A DNA stretch of 64,000 nucleotides from Pterobdella sp. o SKG-2022 (lineage: Eukaryota; Annelida; Clitellata; Hirudinida; Piscicolidae), in contig OZ038327.1 of assembly GCA_964035795.1 (NCBI GenBank), forward strand, positions 3,633,651 to 3,697,650. The letters run 5' to 3'. The notes beneath the pieces were generated by a model. It made no database searches, was not told where the DNA came from, and saw only the letters and a program-made list of their open reading frames with translations. Made by a program: the position numbers and the translations under genes. How positions within the stretch are numbered: the stretch's first letter is position 1; each line of letters opens with the position of its first letter. Of the stretch, positions 13,300 through 25,003 are shown one piece after another.

Positions 13300-16200
13300 A
13301 ACCCCGAAGGGTTACATTTGAACGTGTAAGGCTAGTGTTTATATATGCATTGTAAAGCTGATATAAAGCTGTGGTGTCGTAATTACTATTTGCTAAAAAA
13401 GATCACAACTTATTGTATTAAAATTTCAATATTTCGGGACAAAGTTATATACTCTGAAAATTATCTAAAGTTTTTAGTAAAAATTATATATTTTTATAGG
13501 TCGTATGAAAATGATAATTATTTTAATTTTTATTATTTGCTTATTTTCACGTGTAAATATATTTATGAGTTATAGTTCCAAATTTCTTGTAACTTTTCAA
13601 AATAATGAACTTAACAAAAACACCTACAGCCAACCATTTCAAAGCTCCACCAAAATCGACCAATCAACAACCAACACCAAGCACATCACGTGGCACCATA
13701 AAACTTCTCAAAGCAATCCTACTGGCCGGACTATATCCCAACGTTGGATGGATAAGCGAATTGAAGGATGGGAAGAAAAAATTGATGAATAAAGGGGATG
13801 TGTGTGAGGTGGTGGTGGATGGAAAGGATAGTCTAAAAATACACCCATCGTCTGTTAACCGGACGTTGGACGTCTGTGGCACGTGGATAGCTTTTCAAGA
13901 TAAGGTGGGTGGGAGAGGTTGTGTTGTACGAGATATTACCCATCTACAACACTTCTCACCTATCATCTTTTATATTCATCTTTGTTCATCCACACTCCAC
14001 CAATACTTCACCACTCCATCTATCAACTCATCCGTATATCCAATCTCATTTTCACCCACCATAGAACCCAGCTATCATTTCTTTATTCCACCCTTCATTG
14101 ACCCCACTCATTAATCCCTCTTTGTCCACCTACCACTCTCTACCCACCCACCATCCATCCCACTCACCATTTATCCCACCCACCACTCTCTATCCATCCC
14201 ACCCACCTCTCACCACAGGAGATGTTGAACAACAGACCGCTCATAGCGAATACGACAACCATAGAGACAGTTGCGATGTTGTTATTTGGAGGCAACATTG
14301 TTGTGCAACATCAGCAACAACTTTTAAATATCGACAAATATATCACTCTCAAGGTTGCTTTTTGTTGTCATAAGTAATAGTGGTCGTACCTTTCAGCTCT
14401 TTGTATATAGCTTAATCATTTTCAAAGTTAGGAATATAAATAATAAAATAATTAATAATAATAATAATAATAACAATAATATAATAATAATAAGAATAAG
14501 GTCGGTTTGCGTTTTTCGAGTTAAGTGAGCTCCGTTGATTTCATGAATTATTGTAACAAAGTGTTTTTTATTTGCGAGAAAATTTATATAAATAACTTAA
14601 ATCAAGTGAAGAACATATATTAAACATAATTTATTGAAAAATCAAAAGTATTTAAGAAATAATAAAGTTTTGCTGGTCAGCTTGAAATTGCATCAGAAAC
14701 AACTTGATACAAACACGGAAAAAACAAAATGTTGCGGAAAAAGTGATGATAAATTTTAAAAAAAATTCAAAGATTGTCTTTTTGCACTTCTACGTATCTC
14801 GAAATTTCAATCAAAGTTGGATAACTTTTATAAAAGAGGGCCGCTGTATAAACAAGTGACCAGCAATAAAGAGCTATAAATAGATCTAACAACAAAAAGA
14901 GTATAAAAATAAAAAAATAATTATAAGCTTCAAAAAAACAATAATAAATAATTAAAATAAGAAATAATAAAACTATAAATAGGTGAAATAATAAAATATT
15001 AATAGTAAAAAATTAAATAATAATAATTAAAAAATTGAAAATCATCATAAAATCAAACCAAACTCAAAAGTAAAAAAACAACAAACGACCTTCAAAAATT
15101 TCAAAAAATCAGACATCAATAAAATGAAAGCATCCCGCATCGTTCTTCCTGCGGTCAAACAAGGGACGTGATCTTCAGTAAATGATCAGACTGTGGTCGA
15201 AAAATTCGCTGATAGATCAAACTCCTCTCAAAATGAAAACCTTGGTAGACCCCAGAACGGGATTTTACCCACCCCTGGCCACTCAGGTTCACCAATGATT
15301 CATTCCAGAGAAAAAAGCAATAAATGGACTAGAGAGGAGTATAAAGAAGTTATTTATTGTTTTTACTATACATTAGAAAACCCAAGATCTAGTAACAAGA
15401 CTAATGATACCTATATAACATGGTGCCGGCGCAATAATGAAAGCAACAAGAGGAAAAACATGGATGCAAATAAATTAGCGAATCAAAGAAGATACATTAT
15501 TCGCAATAAAAACTGACTGATATAGAACAAATTGAAGAACAGGTCACAAATGATACTCAAAAAGAAAATAGCGATAATACTAATAAATAAGATAATAATA
15601 ATAAAAATCGAAATAATTATAATGATGATGATACTAATAATAATAATTTTGATGATAATAATAATAATAATAATAATAAAAACAATGAAATAACAAGAAA
15701 TTATTCGGTTAATGGTAGAAATGAAGAAACTGGGGATGAAGTAAAGGAAATAAGTGAGCTTAAAAATAATGGTTATATAAGTTGCAATGAGTAGGTGGGT
15801 GGAACATTTGAACAAGAAGAACGGTCAATTTGTGATTATAGCGGTGAACAAAATTACATGACCAGACAAAGAGCGGTTGATCAGTTGAAACAAGAAATTA
15901 TAGAAGAATTATCTGTTGTCAAATATACTGAAATGAGCAAAAGAGAACCTTCAATGGGAATTAAACAAACCCTTAAACTCAAAACTCTCTTTGTCTCGGG
16001 AAACGAAGCAGTGAAACAAATTTGTGATGAAATAAACCCAGACTTAACAGAGCTAAACAATTTAATTTACGCTACATCAAAAAATCTTCAATACAAATGT
16101 CGTATAAAACCAAAATGAACTACAATTAAAAATAATATACTCATACCAAAATGGAAAAAGAATGTAATGAATGAAATCGAGAACTATAGAAAAAATATTT

Positions 16201-19200
16201 CTTTACTCAGTAAATTAAAAAAGGAAAATATAATAATAATAATAAATTCAAAAAAAGAAAAAAAAAATAAAAAGACTTTTAATCAAATAGCCACTATCAA
16301 AGAAGAACTTGTACAAAAACTACAACTAAAAGCACAAAGGTTAAGAAGACTGAATAAAAAATGTGACCTTCATAAACAGAATAAAATCTTTGAAACAGAT
16401 GCATAAAGGTTTTACAGAGAAATCTCAAAAGCCTCAATAGTTGCGAAGGAATCTCCAAAGCCTCAATAGTTGTGAAGGAATCTCCAAAGCCTCAATAGTT
16501 GTGAAGGAATCTCCAACAGAGGGGGAAATGAAAACTTTCTGGCAAGATAGTTGGAGTGAAAAGTCCCACAATGCTTGTGCTCCATGGATAGAAGGCATAA
16601 TTTGGGACAATAAAGGGATCCCTTGCCAACAATGGAGCAATATTGAAGAAAGTGAGGGGGCTGAAGTCTTGAAGAAGTCGCATAAGTGGAGGTCTCCGGG
16701 GGTTGATAAAGTGCCTACTTTTTGGTTAGACACTCTACAAGCTACACATAAATGCATGGCTTCGAATCTTAACAAAATCTTTGAAAACCCCAAAAATATT
16801 TCAACATGGATATGTAAAGGGCACACATTTCGTATACCCAAGTGTGAAGAAACAACAGACTCAAAGAACTATCGCCCTATTACCTGCTTACTCACCACAT
16901 ATAAACTGCTCACGTCAATCATGGCAGAAAGAGTGCATAAATACCTCGAAGAAAATAAAATTTTTCCATTAGAGCAGAAAGGGTGTAGAAAAGGATCGTG
17001 TGGCTGCAAAGATCAACTTTTGGTAGATAGAATGATTATGGAGAATAAGCCCGGAATCTAAATACAGCCTGGATTGACTTCAAAAAAGCCTTTGATAGTG
17101 TGCCTCATTCATGGATAATAAAATCTCTTCATCTCTATAAGATCTCTCCTCTTCATCAATTTTCTTGTTTTAGCTATGAAAAAATGGGAAACGACTCTTC
17201 TTTTGTCGAAACCGAACGGTATTTTATCTTATGGTAACATCAAAATTAATAGTGGTATTTTTAAAGATGTCTCTTTATCTCCACTCCTATTTTGTCTGGC
17301 TCTATTTCCTTTAACTAAAATAATTAATAATAGTCAATATGGGTATAAAATAAAAAATAATAAAATAAATCACTTATTTTATATGGACGATCTTAAATTA
17401 TATGCAAGTAACGATAACGAACTGGAGGGATTAAAACGGTAAAAGTGTTTAGTGATAATATAGGTATGCATTTTGGACTAGAAAAATGTGCAAAAGCCAG
17501 TTTCAAGCGAGGTAAACTAGTAAAAACTAGCAATATTATAATAGATAATGAAACCATAATAAAGGAATTAGAACAAGAAAAATCTTATAAGTATCTTGGT
17601 GTAAATGAAGGCGATGGAATACAACATGCAAAAATGAAGGAACAAATGTGCATTAGAAGAGTGAGGTTAATTACAAAAACAGAACTCAATGCAAAAAACA
17701 GAATATTAGCAGTTAATACTTTAGCACTACCGGTAATGACATTTAGTTACAATATTATAAATTGGAATTTAAATGAACTTAAAAAAATATACATTAAGAT
17801 AAAAAAACTATTAACATGTCAACGAATGCATCGCCCTGAAGCAGATGTAGCACGTCTCTACATCCCAAGAAACAAAGGTGGAAGAGGACTGATGCAATTA
17901 GAACTATGTTACAAAACCACAACTATATGATTGTACAATTATTTAACAAAAACCAAAAATTGGATGCTGGAATTAACACTACACCATGAAAGTTCAAAGA
18001 AAAGCCACTCAGTCGTCAAAGAATCAATGAAGTTTAAAAGGGAATTTGACATTGAGTTTGACTATCAACAGTTCGAGGCGATTGAAGTTGCTCGTAAAGT
18101 GAAAAAAAACGTTAAGCTAGAAGGCTTGAAACAACTTTAAGAGCAGTGGCATAGCAAACCTCTTCATGGACAGTTTGCAGCAAGAGTCAACAATGCTGAT
18201 GTAGACAAAAAAGCAACTTATCAGTGGCTCATCAGCTCAGAACTCAAATCTGAAACGGAAGAATTTATAATTGCTGCACAAGATCAGAGTCTCCACCAAA
18301 AACTAACAGGCAAACATCATGCATAATGGTACAGAAGCCAAATGTAGATTTTGTGCTGACACAGTCGAGACGATTGACCATCTTGTATCTGGTTGTTCCA
18401 TTTTGACCCCTGGAGAGTATAAAACCAGACACGACAGAGTTGGGCAATACCTGCACTGGAAAATTTTCAATAATTTTTTAGTAGATACTACTAAAAATTG
18501 GTATGAGCACAAACCAGAAGCGGTCACAGAAGGACCAGGCTTTACAATCCTTTGGGACTTCCCAATCCACACAGATCGCACAATCCAAGCTTATCGCCCA
18601 GACATTGTGGTCAAAGACAAACAAGGGAAAACGTGCTATCTTATCGACATGAGCGTACCATCGGAGAAAAATGTAGCGGCCAAAGTCTTTGATAAAATGT
18701 CAAAATACAAAGACCTGGAGATTTAAGTAAGCAAAACGTGGAAGCTCAAAGTCAAAACTATCCCTGTGGTTGTAGAAGCATTAGGCCTTGTCAAAAAAGG
18801 CACAGAAGAGCTCATAAATATGATACCAGAAGTGCAGAAAATTTTTTTGACTAGCAAAGCTCATGTGCTAAGAAGAGCTCTTCCTATCTAAATCAAACAT
18901 TTCATTCATCTTAGGATACTGGTAGTAACTTGATAATTGATCTTGAAATCAGCAAATTAAAAAGACAATAATAATAATATAATATTCATATATTAAAAAG
19001 ATAACAATAACTTTTTTTCATAATAGGCACCGGCCAAAGTAGGTGTGTTATTCAAAGAACTCAGAATGATGTTAGATGCATTCTTACGTCATAAACTGCA
19101 TAAAAATAATAATAACAACAAGAATAATAACAAAGCAAATAGAGACTTGACTACACTCAACGGTGAGTTTTAGTCTATTTCTATCATAGATGTTTGGTAT

Positions 19201-19326
19201 TTTGATTTTTTTGTTAATATTCCTATTTATTATTATTCTTATTTATTATTATTCTTATTATTTTTTAAAAATTATCTTGCAGACGAAAAACTCTTGGTCT
19301 TAATCTTGCAAATATTAACCAACTGA
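3478..19326 (+). CDS. DHX29: ATP-dependent RNA helicase DHX29 (partial, 5' exons outside window)
   Basis: DHX29 is a DEAH-box helicase that binds the 40S subunit and helps 43S complexes scan structured 5'UTRs. Exons: 3478-3675, 4109-4215, 4317-4390, 4553-4610, 4724-4795, 5031-5132, 5612-5794, 5997-6233, 6488-6642, 6819-6936, 7393-7476, 7538-7636, 7979-8068, 8338-8374, 8549-8607, 8856-8976, 9074-9164, 9491-9658, 9968-10026, 10554-10699, 11108-11203, 11550-11672, 12172-12317, 12591-12675, 12973-13063, 13630-13904, 14219-14353, 19027-19162, 19283-19326. All junctions keep phase, giving about 1128 residues. Seen: GKSPKQFL before the double-stranded-RNA-binding-like region, an acidic linker (exon 7), motif [10 protein letters not shown] (6183-6209), TQPRR, split DE|VH (6931-6936/7393-7398), SAT (7550-7558), [19 protein letters not shown] (10559-10582), then the HA2 and OB-fold parts with HPSSVNR and LLFGGN. 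The 12591 acceptor and the first exon boundary are less sure. Confidence 0.93.
9366..9475 (+). repeat. Dispersed SINE-like repeat, copy A
   Basis: About 100 bases share long blocks with 21478-21565, including CTCAGTGGTCT, CTTCTGAAGTTAATGCCA and TAATCATACTCGT, both preceded by an ATTACAT-type run. This copy lies in a DHX29 intron. No tRNA head is visible here; it may be the body of a SINE or of another short element. Confidence 0.55.
10935..11035 (+). repeat. SINE body fragment
   Basis: This intronic stretch carries GGAGTAGCGCCCTGT, which also occurs (reverse complement) in the SINE at 42355-42493. The shared box suggests a 5'-truncated member of the same family, in a DHX29 intron. Confidence 0.5.
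13208..13316 (-). ncRNA. U6: U6 spliceosomal snRNA gene
   Basis: Read on the minus strand this gives the highly conserved U6 body: the ACATATACTAAAATTGG start region, the ACAGAGA box (complement of 13270-13276), the AGATTAGCATGGCCCC region, the internal stem-loop and a CGTTCCATATTTTTTT end (T-run 13208-13214, a Pol III stop). The 5' stem-loop is an 8-bp stem (13297-13304 with 13309-13316) closed by a C(UUCG)G tetraloop; its bases differ from the human stem but still pair. It lies antisense in a DHX29 intron. The intact body, restored stem and a correctly placed TATA box argue for an active gene rather than a retro-copy. Confidence 0.93.
13339..13348 (-). promoter_or_regulatory. TATA box of the U6 gene (type 3 Pol III promoter)
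   Basis: The minus-strand sequence GCATATATAAAC lies about 23-32 bases upstream of the U6 5' end, the spacing used by snRNA Pol III promoters. A proximal sequence element would be expected about 50-70 bases upstream (roughly 13366-13386); I cannot recognise its sequence because PSEs differ between phyla. Confidence 0.65.
15193..18891 (+). pseudogene. RLE-type retrotransposon polyprotein, broken
   Basis: The single ORF is split by several stops and frameshifts: after 15513, in the A/T-rich stretch 15540-15790, near 16115, near 16403, around 17061, near 17440, around 17930 and near 18140. The C-terminal block runs 18319-18726 and resumes to a final stop at 18891 (ending in LRRALPI). Much of the damage lies in AAT/ATA simple repeats. 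The core RT and nuclease residues remain readable. Confidence 0.8.
16431..16516 (+). repeat. 29-bp unit repeated three times inside the retrotransposon
   Basis: A 29-base unit starting GCCTCAATAGTTG and ending ATCTCCAAA is present at 16431, 16460 and 16489, the third copy slightly truncated. It lies just before the RT domain of the element and is not a usual part of such ORFs. Confidence 0.85.
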
Positions 19327-19352
19327 TGAATCTTGAAAATAATAACCAAAAA

Positions 19353-19358
19353 AATAAA
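19353..19358 (+). terminator. Possible polyadenylation signal of DHX29
   Basis: AATAAA lies 27 bases after the DHX29 stop codon; a second AATAAA is at 19430-19435. In this AT-rich sequence the hexamer is common, so the assignment rests on position. Confidence 0.45.
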
Positions 19359-19814
19359 TATTAAATAATAATAATATAATAATTTATAATTATGTAAAAA
19401 TATTTTTAATATGCTTTCGAAAAATTATGAATAAATTATGAAATTTTTTCCTCCTTCATTTAAAATTATTATGGCAGAGCTGGTTAGTTAAGATCATTTT
19501 ATTGCTCAAAACTCAACAATCAGCTGAGGTTCATAAAGAAGATTATCAAATAAAAACTATAAACACATTGTTATAGAAATACTATATTAGTTGCAATAAT
19601 TACAAAAATAATATATTAGTTAAAGCTTTTAATAGTTAAAGCTATTAGTAATTACAGCTATTTTTAGAAATATATCAAGAGCATGGCATTATAAGGCGCC
19701 TTCTTAGTGCCCTAGCGTTTAGCCCTGGAAGCTAGTGGAACTGCTATCCTCCCAGGGTACAAATCAAAACAACCCTTCCCTGTCCTCTAGTAATCTTTGA
19801 GGTTATAAACTTAG

Positions 19815-20060
19815 TTTTTTAGAGACATCGTATGTTCTTTTGTATACCTGAATTCTGTACAGTAAAAACTTCAGATTGTGGGAATATTGAAGAAACACGT
19901 TGAAAAAATGTTCAACATTTAAAACCTTGTCTTAATTGATTAGCTGATGAATTATGACAAGGTTTTACTTTTTGAAAATTTTAGCTTAAGAAAAATTTTA
20001 TCCAAGTGTTCTTTTAATAGCTTCATAATCTGAAGTTCTTACTGTACAAAACTGAGTTTA
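19815..20060. repeat. Long imperfect inverted repeat (MITE-like hairpin)
   Basis: The stretch near 19857 (TGTACAGTAAAAACTTCAGA) is answered near 20030-20050 by its near-complement (TCTGAAGTTCTTACTGTACA). Inside, AAACCTTGTC is answered by GACAAGGTTTTA, so the whole segment can fold back. A related sequence with GAATTATGA...GAAAATTTTAG and the complement of TTTTAGAGACATCGTA lies at 40880-41065, suggesting a dispersed non-autonomous element. It sits between the converging 3' ends of DHX29 and CANT1. Confidence 0.65.
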
Positions 20061-20443
20061 TTTACTTCTTTTAGTCAAGATACATTAATTTGAACACCAC
20101 ACTGACTCTCATCAGCCTGGATTGTAGTGGCCATGAAAAACATAAAAATGATGCATGATCTTTTATTATTAATAATGAGAACCGTTTTGGACCCTTTTAT
20201 TTGTTCAACTCGCCAAACACATCGAATAATTGAATAAATACTTTTTCGATATTTTTCTTGTTTGCTTATTTTTTGTCTATTCTTTATTTGATATTATATA
20301 ATCAACTTTATTGATTTATCTACCTATCTATCTATCTGTCTATCTATCTATCTATCTATCTATCTACCTCATAATTGCCTCAATCACCCCTTCCATATAC
20401 AACTTCACCCATTAGTAATACAACATAAGCATAGTTTTGAATA

Positions 20444-20449
20444 TTTATT
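20444..20449 (-). terminator. Possible polyadenylation signal of CANT1
   Basis: TTTATT on the plus strand (AATAAA on the minus) lies about 47 bases beyond the CANT1 stop codon. Confidence 0.5.
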
Positions 20450-20495
20450 TCAAATATCCATACCATAAGTATATTAACTATATGACCCACAACCT

Positions 20496-23400
20496 CTATA
20501 TGAACTCAACTCCTTCAAACTTCTCATCAGAAACCTTTTCTGGTTTCAATAGGACTTTACTCTCTACATTATAAACCCCAACCCATGTTTCTGTAGTATT
20601 TCCAACTTCCACGCTTTTCAATGCAATGAAAATTTTGTCTTCGGTTCCAGGTACAAACTTGAACGATGAAAAGCCTTTACGTTCCTCTAAGGGCCCAATT
20701 TTTTTCACTTTTATATCTGTGAACTTATCATCTGCTATTAATAATTTGTTTCCTCCTTTGGTTTCGTCTTTTTTTTCATCGTACTTAGTTTTACTGACCT
20801 TTCTTGGCAGGAAAAACCATCTATTTTTTTCTTTACTCCAATTTGCTGCTTCGTTTGTCAGGTAACCTAGGTAAGTTGGTTTTTGATGATGGTACTATGG
20901 TAAAAAATGATGATACAATATAAAACGAATACAAACCCTCATAAATACCCTCAATCTTTCCAAACCTATAATAAAAATTAACTTGTTTCTCGCAAACTCT
21001 AACAATAAATTTTTATTACTACACCACCTTCCCTTTTTGAACCACTAGATCACCCCAAAAACCTGGAAACTTTAAGCCAGCCGCTTTTCTCAAAGCCTCG
21101 TAATTTTTGGTCCAATCAACGCTTTTAACCATACCAAATTGATCTACCACTTTTATCCACATGAGGTCCCTGTTAGCTACTTCACCATTTTCCTTCAACC
21201 ATTCTGAGCCAAATGATCCTACATACATGTGATCGTCTTTAACTGTCATCCATTCGCATTTGAAGCCTGTGTTGGTTTCTTTTGCTTATTATCATAGATT
21301 TAATTATTTTTATACATTCATAAAATCAACTCAGTTTTCTAAATGTCATTTATATAAGTATTATTATGATTGCTTTTGTTACAAACAGATCCTTTTTTTC
21401 ATATAATCTTAGTTAACTGTTTTACTTTATTTACTTGCATAATTTTTTTTAAGTTGTCATATCTAAAAAAACTTACATTACATTAAATTGCATCCAAAGT
21501 TCATAACACTCAGTGGTCTGAAACTTCTGAAGTTAATGCCACTCTAATCATACTCGTATTTGATTTGATTTGATTGATGAGTGTGAGTAGGTAATTGGTG
21601 AATGTGTGTGAAAAATGGTAGGTGTGAGGGTAGAGAAAAGGTCGTTAGAATGATGAGTATGGGTGGATGGTAGATTTTTGGTTGAAGTTGGGTGTGGATA
21701 TGGGTGGATGGTAGATTTTTGGTTGAAGTTGGGTGTGAATATAGGTGGATGGTAGATTTTTGGTTGAAGTTGGGTGTGGATATGGGTGGATGGTAGATTT
21801 TTGGTTGAAGTTGGGTGTGAATATAGGTGGATGGTAGATTTTTGGTTGAAGTTGGGTGTGGATATGGGTGGATGGTAGATTTTTGGTTGAAGTTGGATGT
21901 GAATATAGGTGGATGGTAGATTTTTGGTTGAAGTTGGGTGTGGATATGGGTGGATGGTAGATTTTTGGTTGAAGTTGGGTGTGGATATGGGTGGATGGTA
22001 GATTTTTGGTTGAAATTGGGTGTGAATATAGGTGGATGGTAGATTTTTGGTTGAAGTTGGGTGTGGATATGGGTGGATGGTAAATTTTTGGTTGAAGTTG
22101 GATGTGAATATAGGTGGATGGTAGATTTTTGGTTGAAGTTGGGTGTGGATATGGGTGGATGGTAGATTTTTGGTTGAAGTTGGATGTGAATATGGGTGGA
22201 TTGGTGTAGATGAGTATTTTTAGAATTTAAAAAAATCTTCTAAAAACTCGAAAACAGATAGACAAATCTTGCTGAGATTTGAAGCTATACCTACAATCTA
22301 ACCTTTGCTCGTATGTCCATCTCCATTATTAAGTCTGACAAATGGGATAGGATGTGGATCTTCTTCATCGAGCTCATATACAATCCCTGTCTTGTCTCCA
22401 CATGAGTATAATTTGCCATTGAATACTATCAACTCTGATAACTCATTACCTGGTGATAAGGGATGGATGGGTGGATGAGGTGAAAGAATGCATATGAATA
22501 GGTGGTGGGTGGAAAAATGGATGGGGATAGCTACATTTGAAAAAGGATAGATGGATGAGTGGAAGAGTCGATGGTGATAGGTGGATGAGTGGAAGGCGAA
22601 AAAACAGATGTTTAACTAGGAAAGTGGTATTACTAGAATGTTTTAAATAAAAGAAATTTCAATGTAGGATGGAGGGATATTTATAAAAACTAATGAAAAA
22701 TCATTCTATTGGTTCAAAATAACTCATAATTGAATAGATATTTGGAGCTAAGGCGTTGAGTTGATGGCCAATAATTTAGGTGCTTGTATTAGTGAAAAAA
22801 AAAAATAAAACAAACATTAAAAGAAACTAAATATTTTGAAGTTTGATAGACAAATTTCTGCTTTAAAATAGACGAGGATAAAAAGTAGATATAAAATAGT
22901 CACTGATAAACACTATAAATACATAATATTGTTTCCATTCTCATCGGGCGTTTTATAGGATAGACGGTTACTCATGGATATCAATATAAAAATCTCGCTA
23001 TACATTTTCGTATAAAGAATTAATTGAATGACATATGGTTCTGTTTGTGTAGTGATAAATGGGTGTAGAAAATGAACGGTTAATAAAGAATGATTAAATG
23101 GAGATTTAGAATAGATTTTTTGTAGTCAAAACATTAAGATAAGATCTGGTCCATTTACCTTCACCTAACTACATTTACCCGTCCAACACCCTAAATAAAA
23201 CTAAACAGTACCCAAACCAGACAACATCACCCACCCATTCAGCATCACCCTTCTCTCCATCATCAAATCAACACACACCCAATGCTTCAAACAACTACGA
23301 ACTATTTAATCATTCTTCACACAGCGCCCACTCATCCTATACCATTCTCTCCCATCACCAAATCAATACCCACCCAACACTCTAAACAAAAACCAAATGT

Positions 23401-24777
23401 CTAAGCACTCTTTCCCCAACAACCCAACCAATACCCGGCTTACCTTTTCCTTTTTGACTGATATCAGTTTTGAACTCAATTACCTTCTCATCCCAGTAAA
23501 TTTTTTTGGGGCTCACTTTTCCACCTTTCTTCTTCATCACCAACCATCCTTTTTTAAAGCTACTCTTCCATAAAAATTGACCTTTTGCCACCAAAGATTC
23601 CTTGTCTAAATCCGCAATGATGCCAATGCGGTATCTGAGATTTAGGGTAGTGTTTGTGTTTTTTTGTTTTATTTTGTATGTTTTTGCTTGCTAAATAGCT
23701 CAAACAGAAAGAATGAAAATAGCTATTTATTTTGCTCAATAAATTAATTAAAATTCTTCCATAAATCAACGTGAAAAAATTGTCAAATATTATTTATAAG
23801 TAAATTTAAGATGTCCTTGAAAAATAATTGAAATAATAAAATGATCCTTATTGATATTTTTTATATTTATTTTCAACTATTAGTATTACCGATATAAATG
23901 ATATTAGAGCTAATAAAAGTAACACTACTACATTTGTCATTGAATGATTGATACCCACTTGATATTAATATCAATACTATTACCAGTATCATCATTATCC
24001 TTAAACTCATAACTAGTATAATTAATAACGTTAAACAATATCTTAAAAGAATCAATGGAAAACTATAGCCACCTAGTTTCATCGCCATCGACAACGGGTT
24101 GGGTCAAGGGGTAGGTACAGTTGTAACGGGGTACACTGTTTATGAAAGGGGTTGGAGCACCTTTTGATTAATAATAGCAGTATTAGTGATAAAACTAACA
24201 GAAATCTAATGGGAATAGAAACAATATGAATGATACAATTAAACAAGAAGAATTTTACACTAAGTTTTAATAGGGTAATAACAATGGCGACGTAGTAAGT
24301 CTCAAGCAATAGTGAAACAAACACAAAGTATTTATTCAACCAAGCCCACTAAGCTTTTTGTAAAAAATCTCACATTGCCAAAGGAATTTATACAGAAAAT
24401 ATTAATGATATAACTAAACACAAGAATTTGAAGGTTTATTAGTAAACAAAATTTTAATGGGATTGGTAACACTGGGGAGGATATAACTTACTATAATGGC
24501 TTAATGAGTTAATGATAGTAACAATCTACCAAGTTCATTAGGGATGATTAATCTAGGAAGTTTATAAATATAAAAAGCTTTTATGAAAAGAAGAATATAG
24601 AAATTTTTGATTTCAATAGATTTCTCCCTAAGCTAATTTAGTTTTTTTTTTATTCTATTTATTTTTGTCAACACATATTAATGGTGTTTAGTTTTATTTA
24701 GATTGATATTATACCTTTCACTACAACTCCAACTAGAAACAATAGTAGGTAAGCTCGTGCTTTGAGTATCATTTCAC
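20496..24777 (-). CDS. CANT1: Soluble calcium-activated nucleotidase (apyrase, CANT1 family)
   Basis: The CANT1 family hydrolyses UDP, GDP and related nucleotides in a Ca2+-dependent way in the secretory pathway or outside the cell. Coding exons in gene order: 24772-24715, 24160-24073, 23634-23444, 22449-22303, 21266-21063, 20866-20496; phases agree throughout, giving 352 residues. The first exon encodes a short signal peptide (MILKAR then a Leu/Val-rich core). Later segments match human CANT1 clearly: YNCTYPL, YRIGIIADLDKES, ELSELIVFNGKLYS, EWMTVKDDHMYVG, WVKVV-like WIKVV, NYEALRKAAG, NRWFFLPRK, GFSSFKFVPGTEDKI and the final KFEGVEFI. An acceptor at 24778 just before the ATG implies a 5'UTR intron whose end is flanked by (GATA)n. 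The gene converges on DHX29. Confidence 0.92.
21478..21565 (+). repeat. Dispersed SINE-like repeat, copy B
   Basis: Second copy of the element at 9366-9475, sharing CACTCAGTGGTCTG, ACTTCTGAAGTTAATGCCA and AATCATACTCGT. It ends in a TTTGATTTGATT run and lies in a CANT1 intron. Confidence 0.55.
21656..22203 (+). repeat. 41-bp minisatellite, about 13 units
   Basis: The unit, beginning GGGTGGATGGTAGATTTTTG, repeats every 41 bases. Units end either GTGGATAT or GTGAATATA, and the two types mostly alternate, giving an 82-bp higher-order period. It fills much of the CANT1 intron between the exons at 21063-21266 and 22303-22449. Confidence 0.93.
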
Positions 24778-24788
24778 CTGCAATAATT

Positions 24789-24803
24789 ATCTATCTATCT
24801 ATC

Positions 24804-24846
<43 letters not shown>

Positions 24847-24863
24847 TTATCTATTTATCTATC

Positions 24864-24953
<90 letters not shown>

Positions 24954-25003
24954 GCTATCTATTTATCTATCTATCTATCTATTTATCTATATATCTATAA
25001 AAT
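24789..25003 (+). repeat. Interrupted (TATC)n microsatellite
   Basis: About 215 bases of TATC with scattered TATT and TATA variants, lying directly before (in gene sense) the acceptor of the CANT1 signal-peptide exon. Confidence 0.97.

Larger units (their letters stand above)
15120..18960 (+). mobile_element. Non-LTR retrotransposon with restriction-like endonuclease (R2/R4-type), decayed
   Basis: This full-length or nearly full-length LINE occupies the DHX29 intron between the exons at 14219-14353 and 19027-19162. From 5' to 3' it shows a Myb-like [10 protein letters not shown] segment (about 15310-15350), a reverse transcriptase (about 16600-17450: [44 protein letters not shown] near 17377-17391), a thumb/connection region (17450-18140), a CX2CX8HX4C zinc knuckle (about 18345-18400) and a PD-D/E-like nuclease (RPDIVV then LIDMSVP, about 18595-18665). 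This single-ORF order defines the RLE class. It resembles the R4/R2 groups more than APE LINEs; the clade is my inference. Confidence 0.85.

Noticed and set aside
13082..13321. Plus-strand ORF overlapping the U6 gene
   Set aside because: The sequence is explained by U6 snRNA on the minus strand; the ORF is incidental.
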